Source of the DNA: Deltaproteobacteria bacterium
Lineage (GTDB): Bacteria; Desulfobacterota; Desulfarculia; Adiutricales; Adiutricaceae
NCBI GenBank assembly: GCA_031273455.1
Contig: JAISRZ010000070.1
Location: 1-64,000 of the forward strand
Length of the DNA: 64,000 nt
Reading direction: 5' to 3'
Position numbers and translations under genes: made by a program. Below the pieces are notes generated by a model. That model was not told the origin of the DNA. It saw only the letters and a program-made list of their open reading frames with translations, and made no database searches. Below, piece after piece: positions 27,166-34,504 of the stretch (position 1 is the stretch's first letter; every line of letters starts with the position of its first letter).

Positions 27166-27480
27166 CTATAGTTCCGCTGGCGACAAACCCGGCGTGGCTA
27201 AGCCTTCCGCGGTTCTCACCCAATCGGGAAAGTGGATTAAAATGTTTTGGGTGTACTCGATTAATTTATCTAATAACCAAGGCCCAGCCACCACTAAAAC
27301 TAAAGAAATGCAAATGATTTTAGGAATAAATTGCAAAGTCATTTCCTGAATCTGGGTGGTGGCTTGAAAGACGCTAACCATTAAACCAATAACTAAGCCC
27401 ACTAAAAGCATGGGTAAAGAAAGGAGCATGATTAGCTCTAACACCCCTCGACCAAAATCTATGACAAACTCGGTGGTCAC
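27166..27480 (-). CDS. fliQ: FliQ export gate protein
   Basis: Small export-gate subunit with two membrane helices (about 15-38 and 50-74). The loop QATTQIQEMTLQFIPKI is diagnostic for FliQ/EscS. The start is GTG at 27480 with GGAGGCG upstream. It is 104 residues, about 15 longer than usual, through a non-conserved C-terminal tail. Confidence 0.94.
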   Translation of the reverse strand: MTTEFVIDFGRGVLELIMLLSLPMLLVGLVIGLMVSVFQATTQIQEMTLQFIPKIICISLVLVVAGPWLLDKLIEYTQNILIHFPDWVRTAEGLATPGLSPAEL

Positions 27481-27537
27481 CGCCGCCTCCTATTGGTTTA
27501 CAGTTAACTATTAAATCCTCAAAAACCGCCCCAATTA

Positions 27538-28368
27538 TTACCCCGGGGCCCCGGCGATGACCCCAAAACTGCGGACAATGGAGCCCACTAAAAGGTTCCA
27601 ACCATCGACTAAAACAAAGAGCATGAGCTTAAAGGGTAAAGAGATCATGACTGGCGGGAGCATCATCATGCCCATGGACAAAAGGACCGAGGCCACGACC
27701 ATGTCGATTATCAAAAAAGGCATATACAAAAGAAAGCCAATGGTAAAGGCGGTTTTTAGCTCGGAGATGATAAAGGCCGGAATCAGGCTCAAAGTTGGCA
27801 CCATGGCCTTATTGACCGGTTTGGGGTCGCCAGCGATCCGCATGAAAAGGGCTAGATCCTTTTCCCGGGTCTGCTGAAACATAAACTCCCTAATGGGCTC
27901 TAAAGCCCGATTAATGGCCTCGGCTTGGGTTATCTCCGAACTCATAAAGGGCTTAAAAGCCCTATTCTCAATGTCCCGCCACACTGGCAACATTAAGTAA
28001 AAGGTTAAAAACAGAGCTAAGCTAATGATGATCTGGTTGGGCGGGGTTTGCTGGGTGCCCATGGCTTGGCGCAAAAAACCAAAGACCACGACGATCCGCA
28101 CAAAAGAGGTCATCATGACTAAAATAGAGGGGGCTAAGGCCAGAACCGTTAATAAGAAAAGAACGTTAATCACTGTGGCCAAACGGTCCGGGTCATCCGC
28201 TTGGTCAAAGGATAAGTTAATGGTGGGAATGGGCACCATGGTCCCAGTTCCCCCAGTTTGGGCGAAGATAGGAGTTGTTAAGCCTAAAACAATTAAACTT
28301 AACCCTACTAAGACCAATAAGCGGATTAAAATTACGCTATTATTAGTTTTCAAAAACGCTCTTTTCAT
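27538..28368 (-). CDS. fliP: FliP export gate protein
   Basis: Pentameric core of the flagellar export gate. An N-terminal cleavable signal (about 1-36, LVLVGLSLIVLGLTTPIFAQ) precedes a first membrane block with TSFVRIVVVFGFLRQAMGTQQTPPNQ, the family signature, and a C-terminal block with FLLYMPFLIIDMVVASVLLSMGMMMLPP. 276 residues, normal. It sits 28 bases downstream of the fliO-like gene. Confidence 0.96.
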   Translation of the reverse strand: MKRAFLKTNNSVILIRLLVLVGLSLIVLGLTTPIFAQTGGTGTMVPIPTINLSFDQADDPDRLATVINVLFLLTVLALAPSILVMMTSFVRIVVVFGFLRQAMGTQQTPPNQIIISLALFLTFYLMLPVWRDIENRAFKPFMSSEITQAEAINRALEPIREFMFQQTREKDLALFMRIAGDPKPVNKAMVPTLSLIPAFIISELKTAFTIGFLLYMPFLIIDMVVASVLLSMGMMMLPPVMISLPFKLMLFVLVDGWNLLVGSIVRSFGVIAGAPG

Positions 28369-28396
28369 TTTTTAAAAGGTAGATTGTGGGTAAAAT

Positions 28397-29614
28397 CTAG
28401 CGCCGTCTATCTAAAGGGTCCTCAATATCGTCCAAACCTAAAAATTCGTCATTAGTGTCATCCCCAGTGAAGGGGTCATCGTCAATGGCCAAGGTGAAAT
28501 CCAAGGGCGAAGGCTCCTCTTGGTTAAGCTCATTATCCTCTAACTCCCGGGACTCAAAACTTAATAAAGGCTCTAACTCAATGGTGTCGGGGCTAAACGC
28601 GTTCGCCTCGCTTTTGGGGACAGTGATTTCCGGGGCCGGGATCGAGGGTGGGGTCGCGATCAGCTCCGGGGTCACCAGTTCCGCGACTTTGGTGGGGTCC
28701 CTTTTCGTTGGGGCCACGGTCGGCGTTGGCGGCTTTTTTAAAGGCGGCGTAGCGGTCAAGATAGGCTCTAAACCATCGGCGCTGGAAATAAAATCTTTGG
28801 CGCCCGGGTCTTTCGGAGGTTCAGGCTTCTTAGTTTCCGCGACCTTTCCCGCGTCTTTCTTAGCCTCTACCGGCGGTTTTTGGGGGGCTGGCGGCAGGTA
28901 CTCAAAAGGCTCATCTTCCTGAGCCAAAATCCATTCGCCCAAAGAGGTTAACCGATCCGGGGTCACCCCAACCACCAATAAGCGTCCATCCACTTCCACG
29001 GCGGCCAAGTACCGCCGGGCGTCCAAGGCCATAGTGCCCCGTAAGATAAAGGTCTGAGCCCCTTTAACCGACCGACCGCGACCCAGACGACCGATTAAAC
29101 GCAAAAAAAGCAACAAAAGGGCCAAAACTAAAAGAAAGGCCCCCAGAGCCCCGAGGTAACTAACCGGAAAATCGCTAAACCCGCCAAAGGAAAAAGTGTC
29201 TTCCCCGGACGGGACTTTAGCCGGTGGCGGCGGCGGGGCTCGTCTGACTGACGGTGGCGGCGGGCTCGTGGCCACGGGTGGCGGCCCTAAGGGCGGGCTG
29301 GCCGTAACCGGGGGGGCCGGTGGCTCCGCCGCTTGAGGTGGGCTAACCGGTTCGACTGGCTCCACTGTCTCCACTGTCTCCGGGCTCACAGAAGGCTCGG
29401 CGGGGCTTAAAGTCGCGTTAGCCGGTTCCTCCGCGGCCGGGTCAGGAGCGGGCCTAATCCCCGGGGACACGGGAACTGGCGGTAAAGAGGGCGGGGCCAA
29501 ATCCTCAGACACTAAAGGCGCGGACGGCTCAAACGTGGCGTTCTGAGCGTTAGCCTTTAGCGAAAAGACTAAAGTGGCCAGGGCCAAAAGCCCGACTAGA
29601 AAGACAGCGCGCAT
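28397..29614 (-). CDS. fliO: FliO-like flagellar assembly protein, extended
   Basis: FliO assists assembly of the FliP ring. This version has a signal peptide (1-23), a Pro-rich periplasmic stretch (about 30-140), one membrane helix (about 153-170) and then the short FliO cytoplasmic domain (FILRGTMALDARRYLAAVEVDGRLLVVGVTPDRLTSL). A long acidic, Pro-rich tail of about 160 residues follows. The 405 residues are far more than the usual 100-200. Placement between fliN and fliP is the standard site. The core domain is recognisable, and the extensions are low complexity and of unknown use. Confidence 0.85.
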   Translation of the reverse strand: MRAVFLVGLLALATLVFSLKANAQNATFEPSAPLVSEDLAPPSLPPVPVSPGIRPAPDPAAEEPANATLSPAEPSVSPETVETVEPVEPVSPPQAAEPPAPPVTASPPLGPPPVATSPPPPSVRRAPPPPPAKVPSGEDTFSFGGFSDFPVSYLGALGAFLLVLALLLLFLRLIGRLGRGRSVKGAQTFILRGTMALDARRYLAAVEVDGRLLVVGVTPDRLTSLGEWILAQEDEPFEYLPPAPQKPPVEAKKDAGKVAETKKPEPPKDPGAKDFISSADGLEPILTATPPLKKPPTPTVAPTKRDPTKVAELVTPELIATPPSIPAPEITVPKSEANAFSPDTIELEPLLSFESRELEDNELNQEEPSPLDFTLAIDDDPFTGDDTNDEFLGLDDIEDPLDRRR

Positions 29615-29633
29615 AACTTCTCCCCAAAACGGG

Positions 29634-30065
29634 CTAATTGAGGCTTTTAACTCTTTCCATGGGGCTAACGATATCCGTCACCCGGACCCCGAACTTATCG
29701 TTGACCACGACCACTTCGCCCCGAGCCACTAGCTTACCGTTAACAAAGATCTCCAAAGGCTCGCCAGCGAGTTTACTCAACTCAATGACCGAGCCTTGGC
29801 CCAGTTGCAAAAGATCGTTAATGATCATGCGCGTCCGGCCCAGCTCCACGGAAATCTCCAAAGGAATGTCCAGAATAAAATCCAAAGGTCTAGCCGCCCC
29901 GTCCGCCGCGGGCGGGGGCGGCCCAAAGGGGCTATCCCCTAAACCGGACTCCCCGGCCGGCATGGAGGTGGGGCCCGGATCGCCCCAGTCCTGGGATAGA
30001 CCGGGGTCATCGGACATTAAGCGGTCCAGATCGCTTTGCGTAAGATTGGGTTTGTCGTCAGCCAT
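29634..30065 (-). CDS. fliN: FliN flagellar switch protein
   Basis: C-ring switch component, 143 residues. The SpoA-type domain occupies about 60-140, with [69 protein letters not shown]-like family sequence. The first 55 residues are Gly/Pro-rich linker. It follows fliM by 28 bases, as in many flagellar operons. Confidence 0.95.
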   Translation of the reverse strand: MADDKPNLTQSDLDRLMSDDPGLSQDWGDPGPTSMPAGESGLGDSPFGPPPPAADGAARPLDFILDIPLEISVELGRTRMIINDLLQLGQGSVIELSKLAGEPLEIFVNGKLVARGEVVVVNDKFGVRVTDIVSPMERVKSLN

Positions 30066-30093
30066 GGGTCTCCCCTTAAAAACAAGATGGGCC

Positions 30094-31083
30094 CTAGTCC
30101 TCCCAGATGCGCGGAGGAATGTCGGTTTGAATCTTCACCGCTTTCTGGCCCCGTTGGGAGCCAATGAAAACTTTAAACTTGGGAACGCCCTCCACGTTAA
30201 CCTCTAAAGGCTCATGGACATCGTGCTTCAGCATAATCACGTCCCCAATGGATAAATTCATGAGCTCTTCAGCGGTGATGGTGGTCCGGCCCAGCTCCAC
30301 CACCATATTAACCTCAGCTTCCCGAACGCGCTCAATAAAGCGGGAGATCCAAGCCGTGTCCACTTCCAACTGGTCGCTTTGGAAGCCCGCGTACAGTTTG
30401 GAGCGAATGGGCTCAATGGTGGCGTAAGGTAAGCAGATGATTAAAGTGCCCACCGTCTGCTCCAATTCCACCTCAAACTTAACCACTAAAACCACTTCCG
30501 TTGGGGCCACCACTGAGGCGAACTGAGGGTTAGTTTCCCCACGAACGTAGCTTAAAGTTAAAGGATGAACCGGGTTCCAAGCTTTTTCGAGATCATCTAG
30601 AGCCATTTTAATGACTTTAGTCACTAAACGAGACTCGATGGGGGTAAAATCCCGGCCCTCAACTTTAATGTAACCGCGACCGCTACCGCCAAAAAAGCTA
30701 TCCACCAAGTTAAAGACAAGCTTGGTCTCTATGACCATAATAGCGTGGCCCCGTAAAGGCTCGGCTTTAAAAATATGGAGGCTCGTGGGCACGGGCAAAC
30801 CGCGCATAAACTCCCCGAACTTAACCATGTTGATGGAAAAGGCCGAAATGTCAATGACTTTTCTTAAGGCCGTGGACATGGTCTGCCGAAAGAACCGGGC
30901 GAAGCGGTCGTTAATGATCTCCAAGGTGGGCATCCGCCCCCGGATGATCCGGTCTTGGTTAGTGAGATCGTAACGCGTGATCCCCGATTGATCGGCGGCG
31001 TTATCGGTTTCGGTTTCCACCTCGCCGCCGCCCATGCCTTTTAAGAGGGCGTCAACCTCTTCTTGGGTCAGTATTTTGGCCAT
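30094..31083 (-). CDS. fliM: FliM flagellar switch protein
   Basis: C-ring protein that binds phosphorylated CheY and sets the direction of rotation. It has 329 residues. The N-terminal [13 protein letters not shown] is the CheY-binding peptide. The middle domain has [29 protein letters not shown], and the C-terminal SpoA domain is related to FliN. All parts are intact. ATG is preceded by an AAGG site. The presence of the CheY peptide implies that chemotaxis signalling exists elsewhere in the genome. Confidence 0.96.
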   Translation of the reverse strand: MAKILTQEEVDALLKGMGGGEVETETDNAADQSGITRYDLTNQDRIIRGRMPTLEIINDRFARFFRQTMSTALRKVIDISAFSINMVKFGEFMRGLPVPTSLHIFKAEPLRGHAIMVIETKLVFNLVDSFFGGSGRGYIKVEGRDFTPIESRLVTKVIKMALDDLEKAWNPVHPLTLSYVRGETNPQFASVVAPTEVVLVVKFEVELEQTVGTLIICLPYATIEPIRSKLYAGFQSDQLEVDTAWISRFIERVREAEVNMVVELGRTTITAEELMNLSIGDVIMLKHDVHEPLEVNVEGVPKFKVFIGSQRGQKAVKIQTDIPPRIWED

Positions 31084-31110
31084 AAGTAAGCCTTATCAAG
31101 TTTTTTTGGT

Positions 31111-31767
31111 TTACTGGATGACAAAGTCCGAATACTTGACCTTTTTGACCTTAAATTTAGTCATATAGCCATTAGTCCGGTTTAAAATCTGACTCCGTAA
31201 CCTTTCTTTACCATCCACCGTGGAAATATCCTCAATAGCTTGGCTGGATAGAAGGATCAAAACGCTGTCCTGGATGTCGGACATCTTTTTATTTAGCTCA
31301 TCCGCGGCTTCTTGGTTTTCCACCTCTAAGCCAATGGTCACCTTTAAAAACCGCCGGCCCGAGGGCTCATTTAAGTTGGTGGTGAAAGGCTTCATTTCTA
31401 CGGTAATAGGCCCAGTGTCCACCGGGGCCGCCGCCCCTTCCGCCGGGGCCCCGTGACCGCCCGCCGCTGGGGCCGCTGGCCCAACTTCCGAACCGCCTTT
31501 AGTCGGGGCCACAATGGGCTCTTCCTCTTCCGCGGGTTTTGGCGGCTCGCCTTCCGTAGTTTGGTGAGCCTCGACCGGTTCGGCTTTGGGGGCCAAGACC
31601 GTTTTTAAAAGGACAAAAGCCCCGGCCCCGCCCACGACCATGGCCAACACGGCGATAATGACAATCTTCATGAGGCCTTTTTTGCCGGACCCGCTCGAAG
31701 CGGAACTATCCACGGCGGCCTCCTCGGCTTCTTTTTTCTTCGGCTCTTGGGCTTTCTTTTCCGACAT
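31111..31767 (-). CDS. fliL: FliL basal-body-associated protein
   Basis: A single-pass inner-membrane protein (helix about 32-56) with a Pro/Glu/Ala-rich linker and a periplasmic FliL domain (about 122-218, ITVEMKPFTTNLNEPSGRRFLKVTIGLEVE and IQDSVLILLSSQAIEDI). FliL associates with the stator. I place the start at ATG 31767 with AAAGGA upstream, 5 bases after the motB stop, in preference to TTG at 31785 inside motB. 218 residues. Confidence 0.92.
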   Translation of the reverse strand: MSEKKAQEPKKKEAEEAAVDSSASSGSGKKGLMKIVIIAVLAMVVGGAGAFVLLKTVLAPKAEPVEAHQTTEGEPPKPAEEEEPIVAPTKGGSEVGPAAPAAGGHGAPAEGAAAPVDTGPITVEMKPFTTNLNEPSGRRFLKVTIGLEVENQEAADELNKKMSDIQDSVLILLSSQAIEDISTVDGKERLRSQILNRTNGYMTKFKVKKVKYSDFVIQ

Positions 31768-31772
31768 GACTT

Positions 31773-32552
31773 TTATCCTTTCCAAGAACTACGGGGGGGC
31801 CGGTAGAGAACAATCTCCAGGCGGCTATTGCGAGCCCCCTCCAAGGGGTCCATAGTCACCGGTCGCCCCCCGCCAAAGGCCCCTAAACGGAACCGACCGG
31901 GGGGCGATCCTAGGGTGGTGAAATAATCCATAACCACCCGCGACCGGTGGGCGGAAAGCGCGTAGGCCGCGGTGGAGGTTCCCCCTTCCAACTCCGAGAA
32001 GGGGTTAGTGTGGCAATCCAAACTGACCGCTAAAGTCAAACGACTTAACAAAACGGCCATCTGACGCAAGAGAGGCAAGGTGTCTTCCCGCAAAATGGCC
32101 GAGCCCTCGGGAAATAAAACGGCCTTATCCCAACGAATGACTAGCCCTCGCTCATCCCGAAAAACCGAGACCGAGTCATTAATAACTCGCTCCAGCTCCT
32201 GATAATCCGGGACGGCCTCGGGATCCAACTGGAACAAAGCGTCCTTGATCTCCCGTTGGTCAAACATGACGTCCGGCGGGAGCTTATCGATATTCTCGAA
32301 GAGCTCAATGACCGGGGCCACTAAAGAAGGGTTGGTGAACCCCAAAGAGGCGGGCCCTTGGTTATCCCGGGGGGTCTCTGCGCTAACCAGGACCTCATCG
32401 CCTTGGACGGCCAAGCTTTTGGGGTCCGTGGTGGTAATAGAGATGATTAAGACAAAAAAGGTCAAAAGCAAGGTGACCATGTCGGAAAAGGTTAAAAGCC
32501 AGCCTTGGGAATTGGGCGTATCCGGCGGCGTTTTTTGCCGAAAGCGGCTCAT
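31773..32552 (-). CDS. motB: MotB stator protein with proton-binding Asp
   Basis: Stator subunit that, with MotA, forms the ion channel driving the flagellar motor. The membrane helix reads WLLTFSDMVTLLLTFFVLIIS and keeps the conserved ion-binding Asp. The C-terminal OmpA-like domain is altered where peptidoglycan is normally bound: LDCHTN replaces the usual GHTD, so the Asp that contacts diaminopimelate is Asn. The later Arg residues are kept. It overlaps the stop of the preceding MotB-like gene by one base. The pair appears complementary (see findings). Confidence 0.88.
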   Translation of the reverse strand: MSRFRQKTPPDTPNSQGWLLTFSDMVTLLLTFFVLIISITTTDPKSLAVQGDEVLVSAETPRDNQGPASLGFTNPSLVAPVIELFENIDKLPPDVMFDQREIKDALFQLDPEAVPDYQELERVINDSVSVFRDERGLVIRWDKAVLFPEGSAILREDTLPLLRQMAVLLSRLTLAVSLDCHTNPFSELEGGTSTAAYALSAHRSRVVMDYFTTLGSPPGRFRLGAFGGGRPVTMDPLEGARNSRLEIVLYRPPRSSWKG

Positions 32553-33355
32553 TAAAAACCCTCCTCCGTGGCTTCGGGCACCCTGGGCAAAACAAACTCA
32601 AACCCGCCGAACTCAAACAAAGTGTCCTGACCCTCTAACTTGCGTAAAGCCCCTTCTTTGGCCGCGGTGAGGTCTAAAACCAATTCCACCCGGTTGTTTT
32701 TAGCTCTATTAGCCGGCGAGTTATTGGCCACCATAGGCTTTTCCCCGCCATAGCCATAAGCCGACAAAAGGGTTAAAGAAATCCCCTCTTCGGCTAAAAA
32801 CTGGAGCGTGGCCAAAGCCCGATTGATGGAAATCGCCCAGTTGTCCCCCACCCCCTCGGTCTGGGGCGGCAGGTTATCGGTGTGGCCCTCCACGCTAATG
32901 GGCGTTTGGGCGTCGCTCATGATCTTAGCGAAGGAGCTTAAGGTCTCCTTGGCCTCCGGGGAAAGCTCCGTGGAGTCGCCTAAAAAAAGAAGTCCAGCCG
33001 ATAAAATAATGATCCTCTGCCCTTTATTATGGACAATCCTCGCCCCTTCGTCCAGTAAACTTGGGGCCAATAAAGCTCGCACCCGGGCCATTTCCGTATC
33101 TAAAATCTGGGCTTTTTCGCCCAACGAGGCTTGGTTAATGGCTAACCCCGTCGCGTCCCCTTGGGGGGTCATTCCGCCAGTTAAGATGCCAAAGGTCTCG
33201 TTAACCGAACGGATGACTTTACCGTACCGAGTTTCATCAAAGTTAGCCTTAGTGACCATCATGATGAAGAAAGTCAGTAAAATAAGGGATATTGAGGTGA
33301 ACAAGATCATTGTCGAGTCCACCTTAGGCGTCTCTGGGGGTCTTTTAATAGCCAC
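32552..33355 (-). CDS. MotB-like OmpA-domain protein lacking channel Asp
   Basis: A MotB paralogue of 267 residues. The N-terminal helix STMILFTSISLILLTFFIMM lacks the acidic residue needed for ion conduction. The C-terminal OmpA/MotB domain is complete, with ISVEGHTDNLPP and NRALATLQFL and the closing NNRVELVL, so peptidoglycan binding should be intact. The start is GTG at 33355 with AGGTGA upstream, 3 bases after motA. I would expect it to anchor the stator rather than conduct ions. It is not a frame-broken pseudogene. Confidence 0.88.
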   Translation of the reverse strand: MAIKRPPETPKVDSTMILFTSISLILLTFFIMMVTKANFDETRYGKVIRSVNETFGILTGGMTPQGDATGLAINQASLGEKAQILDTEMARVRALLAPSLLDEGARIVHNKGQRIIILSAGLLFLGDSTELSPEAKETLSSFAKIMSDAQTPISVEGHTDNLPPQTEGVGDNWAISINRALATLQFLAEEGISLTLLSAYGYGGEKPMVANNSPANRAKNNRVELVLDLTAAKEGALRKLEGQDTLFEFGGFEFVLPRVPEATEEGF

Positions 33356-33358
33356 GCG

Positions 33359-34123
33359 TCACCTAAAGGCCGAGACCCGGGCCGCCGGGGGAATAAAGGC
33401 GTGGAGCTTTTGCTCAATTATCCGGGGGTTATCGCCCCGACACAAAGCTAATATGCCTTGCACAATTAACTCTTTAACCAAAGTCTCCGCCGCTGAGCGG
33501 GCCCTTAATTTCCCGGAGATGGGCACAAAGACCACGTTGGCCAAAAGAGCCCCATAAAAAGTGGTCACCAAAGCCACGCTCATGGCCGGGCCAATGGCTG
33601 AAGGGTCGTCCATCTGTTGCAGCATGGAGATTAAGCCGATTAAGGTCCCGAGCATCCCAAAGGCCGGAGCGAAGGCCCCCATGGCTTGAAAAATATCCGC
33701 GCCCAAGCGGTGCCGAGTCTCTTGAAAAGCGATCTCAGTCTCCAAGATATCCACAATGGCTTGGGGCTCTAAACCATCCACGGTTAATTGCAACCCTTTG
33801 CGCAAAAACTCGTCACCCACGTCAGCGATATCGTTTTCTAAGGACAAGAGCCCTTCTTTACGGGCTTTAGCCGAAAAGGTGATAAACCCAGTGATGATAT
33901 CGTTCATGGTGACCGCCCGGGTCACAAAGACGTTTTTGAGGATGGCCACGGTGTTGAGGCAATCCCTTAATGGATAGTTAATTAAAGTGGCGCAGGCCGT
34001 GCCCCCGACCACAATCATAAAGGAGGGTAAATCCACAAACGCCCTAATGCCCACTCCCATGTTAATGGAAATGACCAAAAGACCGATTGATGACAATATC
34101 CCGACTATGGTGGCGACATCCAT
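33359..34123 (-). CDS. motA: MotA stator protein
   Basis: Channel-forming stator subunit with four membrane helices, 254 residues. DVATIVGILSSIGLLVISINMG at the start and the conserved AFAPAFGMLGTLIGLISMLQQMDDPSAIGPAMSVALVTTFYGALLANVVFVPISGKL near the end are diagnostic for MotA/PomA. The cytoplasmic loop retains charged residues that contact FliG. It is the first gene of the operon and has a sigma-54 promoter upstream. Confidence 0.95.
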   Translation of the reverse strand: MDVATIVGILSSIGLLVISINMGVGIRAFVDLPSFMIVVGGTACATLINYPLRDCLNTVAILKNVFVTRAVTMNDIITGFITFSAKARKEGLLSLENDIADVGDEFLRKGLQLTVDGLEPQAIVDILETEIAFQETRHRLGADIFQAMGAFAPAFGMLGTLIGLISMLQQMDDPSAIGPAMSVALVTTFYGALLANVVFVPISGKLRARSAAETLVKELIVQGILALCRGDNPRIIEQKLHAFIPPAARVSAFR

Positions 34124-34200
34124 GGGGGTTCACCTTAAAAAAAACTATTTGGGCCCGATTTCTGGCCTTTGAAGCTCAAAACAGTCCCATGGAAATCTGT

Positions 34201-34216
34201 TGCAATTTGTATGCCA
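34201..34216 (-). promoter_or_regulatory. Sigma-54 promoter of the flagellar operon
   Basis: On the minus strand the sequence is TGGCATACAAATTGCA, which matches the sigma-54 consensus TGGCAC-N5-TTGCA with one change and exact spacing (GG and GC separated by 10). It lies 78 bases upstream of motA. Sigma-54 with an activator drives middle flagellar genes in many bacteria, so this promoter probably transcribes the whole motA-to-fliA operon. Confidence 0.85.
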
Positions 34217-34444
34217 AATTTAAACCCAATTTTAACTTTCTGGTTCCAGAGCCGCTTAACCTTTAGTTCGAGCCGAAAAATAGCTTATCTGGCGCTGTCT
34301 CGAACTGTCTTCCCCTAGAATAAGTGATTGAACCGCCCAGGCCTTGGTGAGGCCAAGGGGAACTTTAGGGCATATTATATCACAATTGAACTTTTGTAGC
34401 CAGTTTTTGAAGATTATCGCCTTTTTAAGCCAAAACCTGGGGAC

Positions 34445-34487
34445 AAAAAAGCCGGTTAGCCCTAACGATATTTTGGAGCTAACCGGC
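34445..34487 (-). terminator. Intrinsic terminator of the M16 peptidase gene
   Basis: On the minus strand, GCCGGTTAGC and GCTAACCGGC form a perfect 10 bp stem, followed by six T residues. It starts 18 bases after the peptidase stop codon. Confidence 0.9.
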
Positions 34488-34504
34488 CAGAAATAAGGTT
34501 GATT

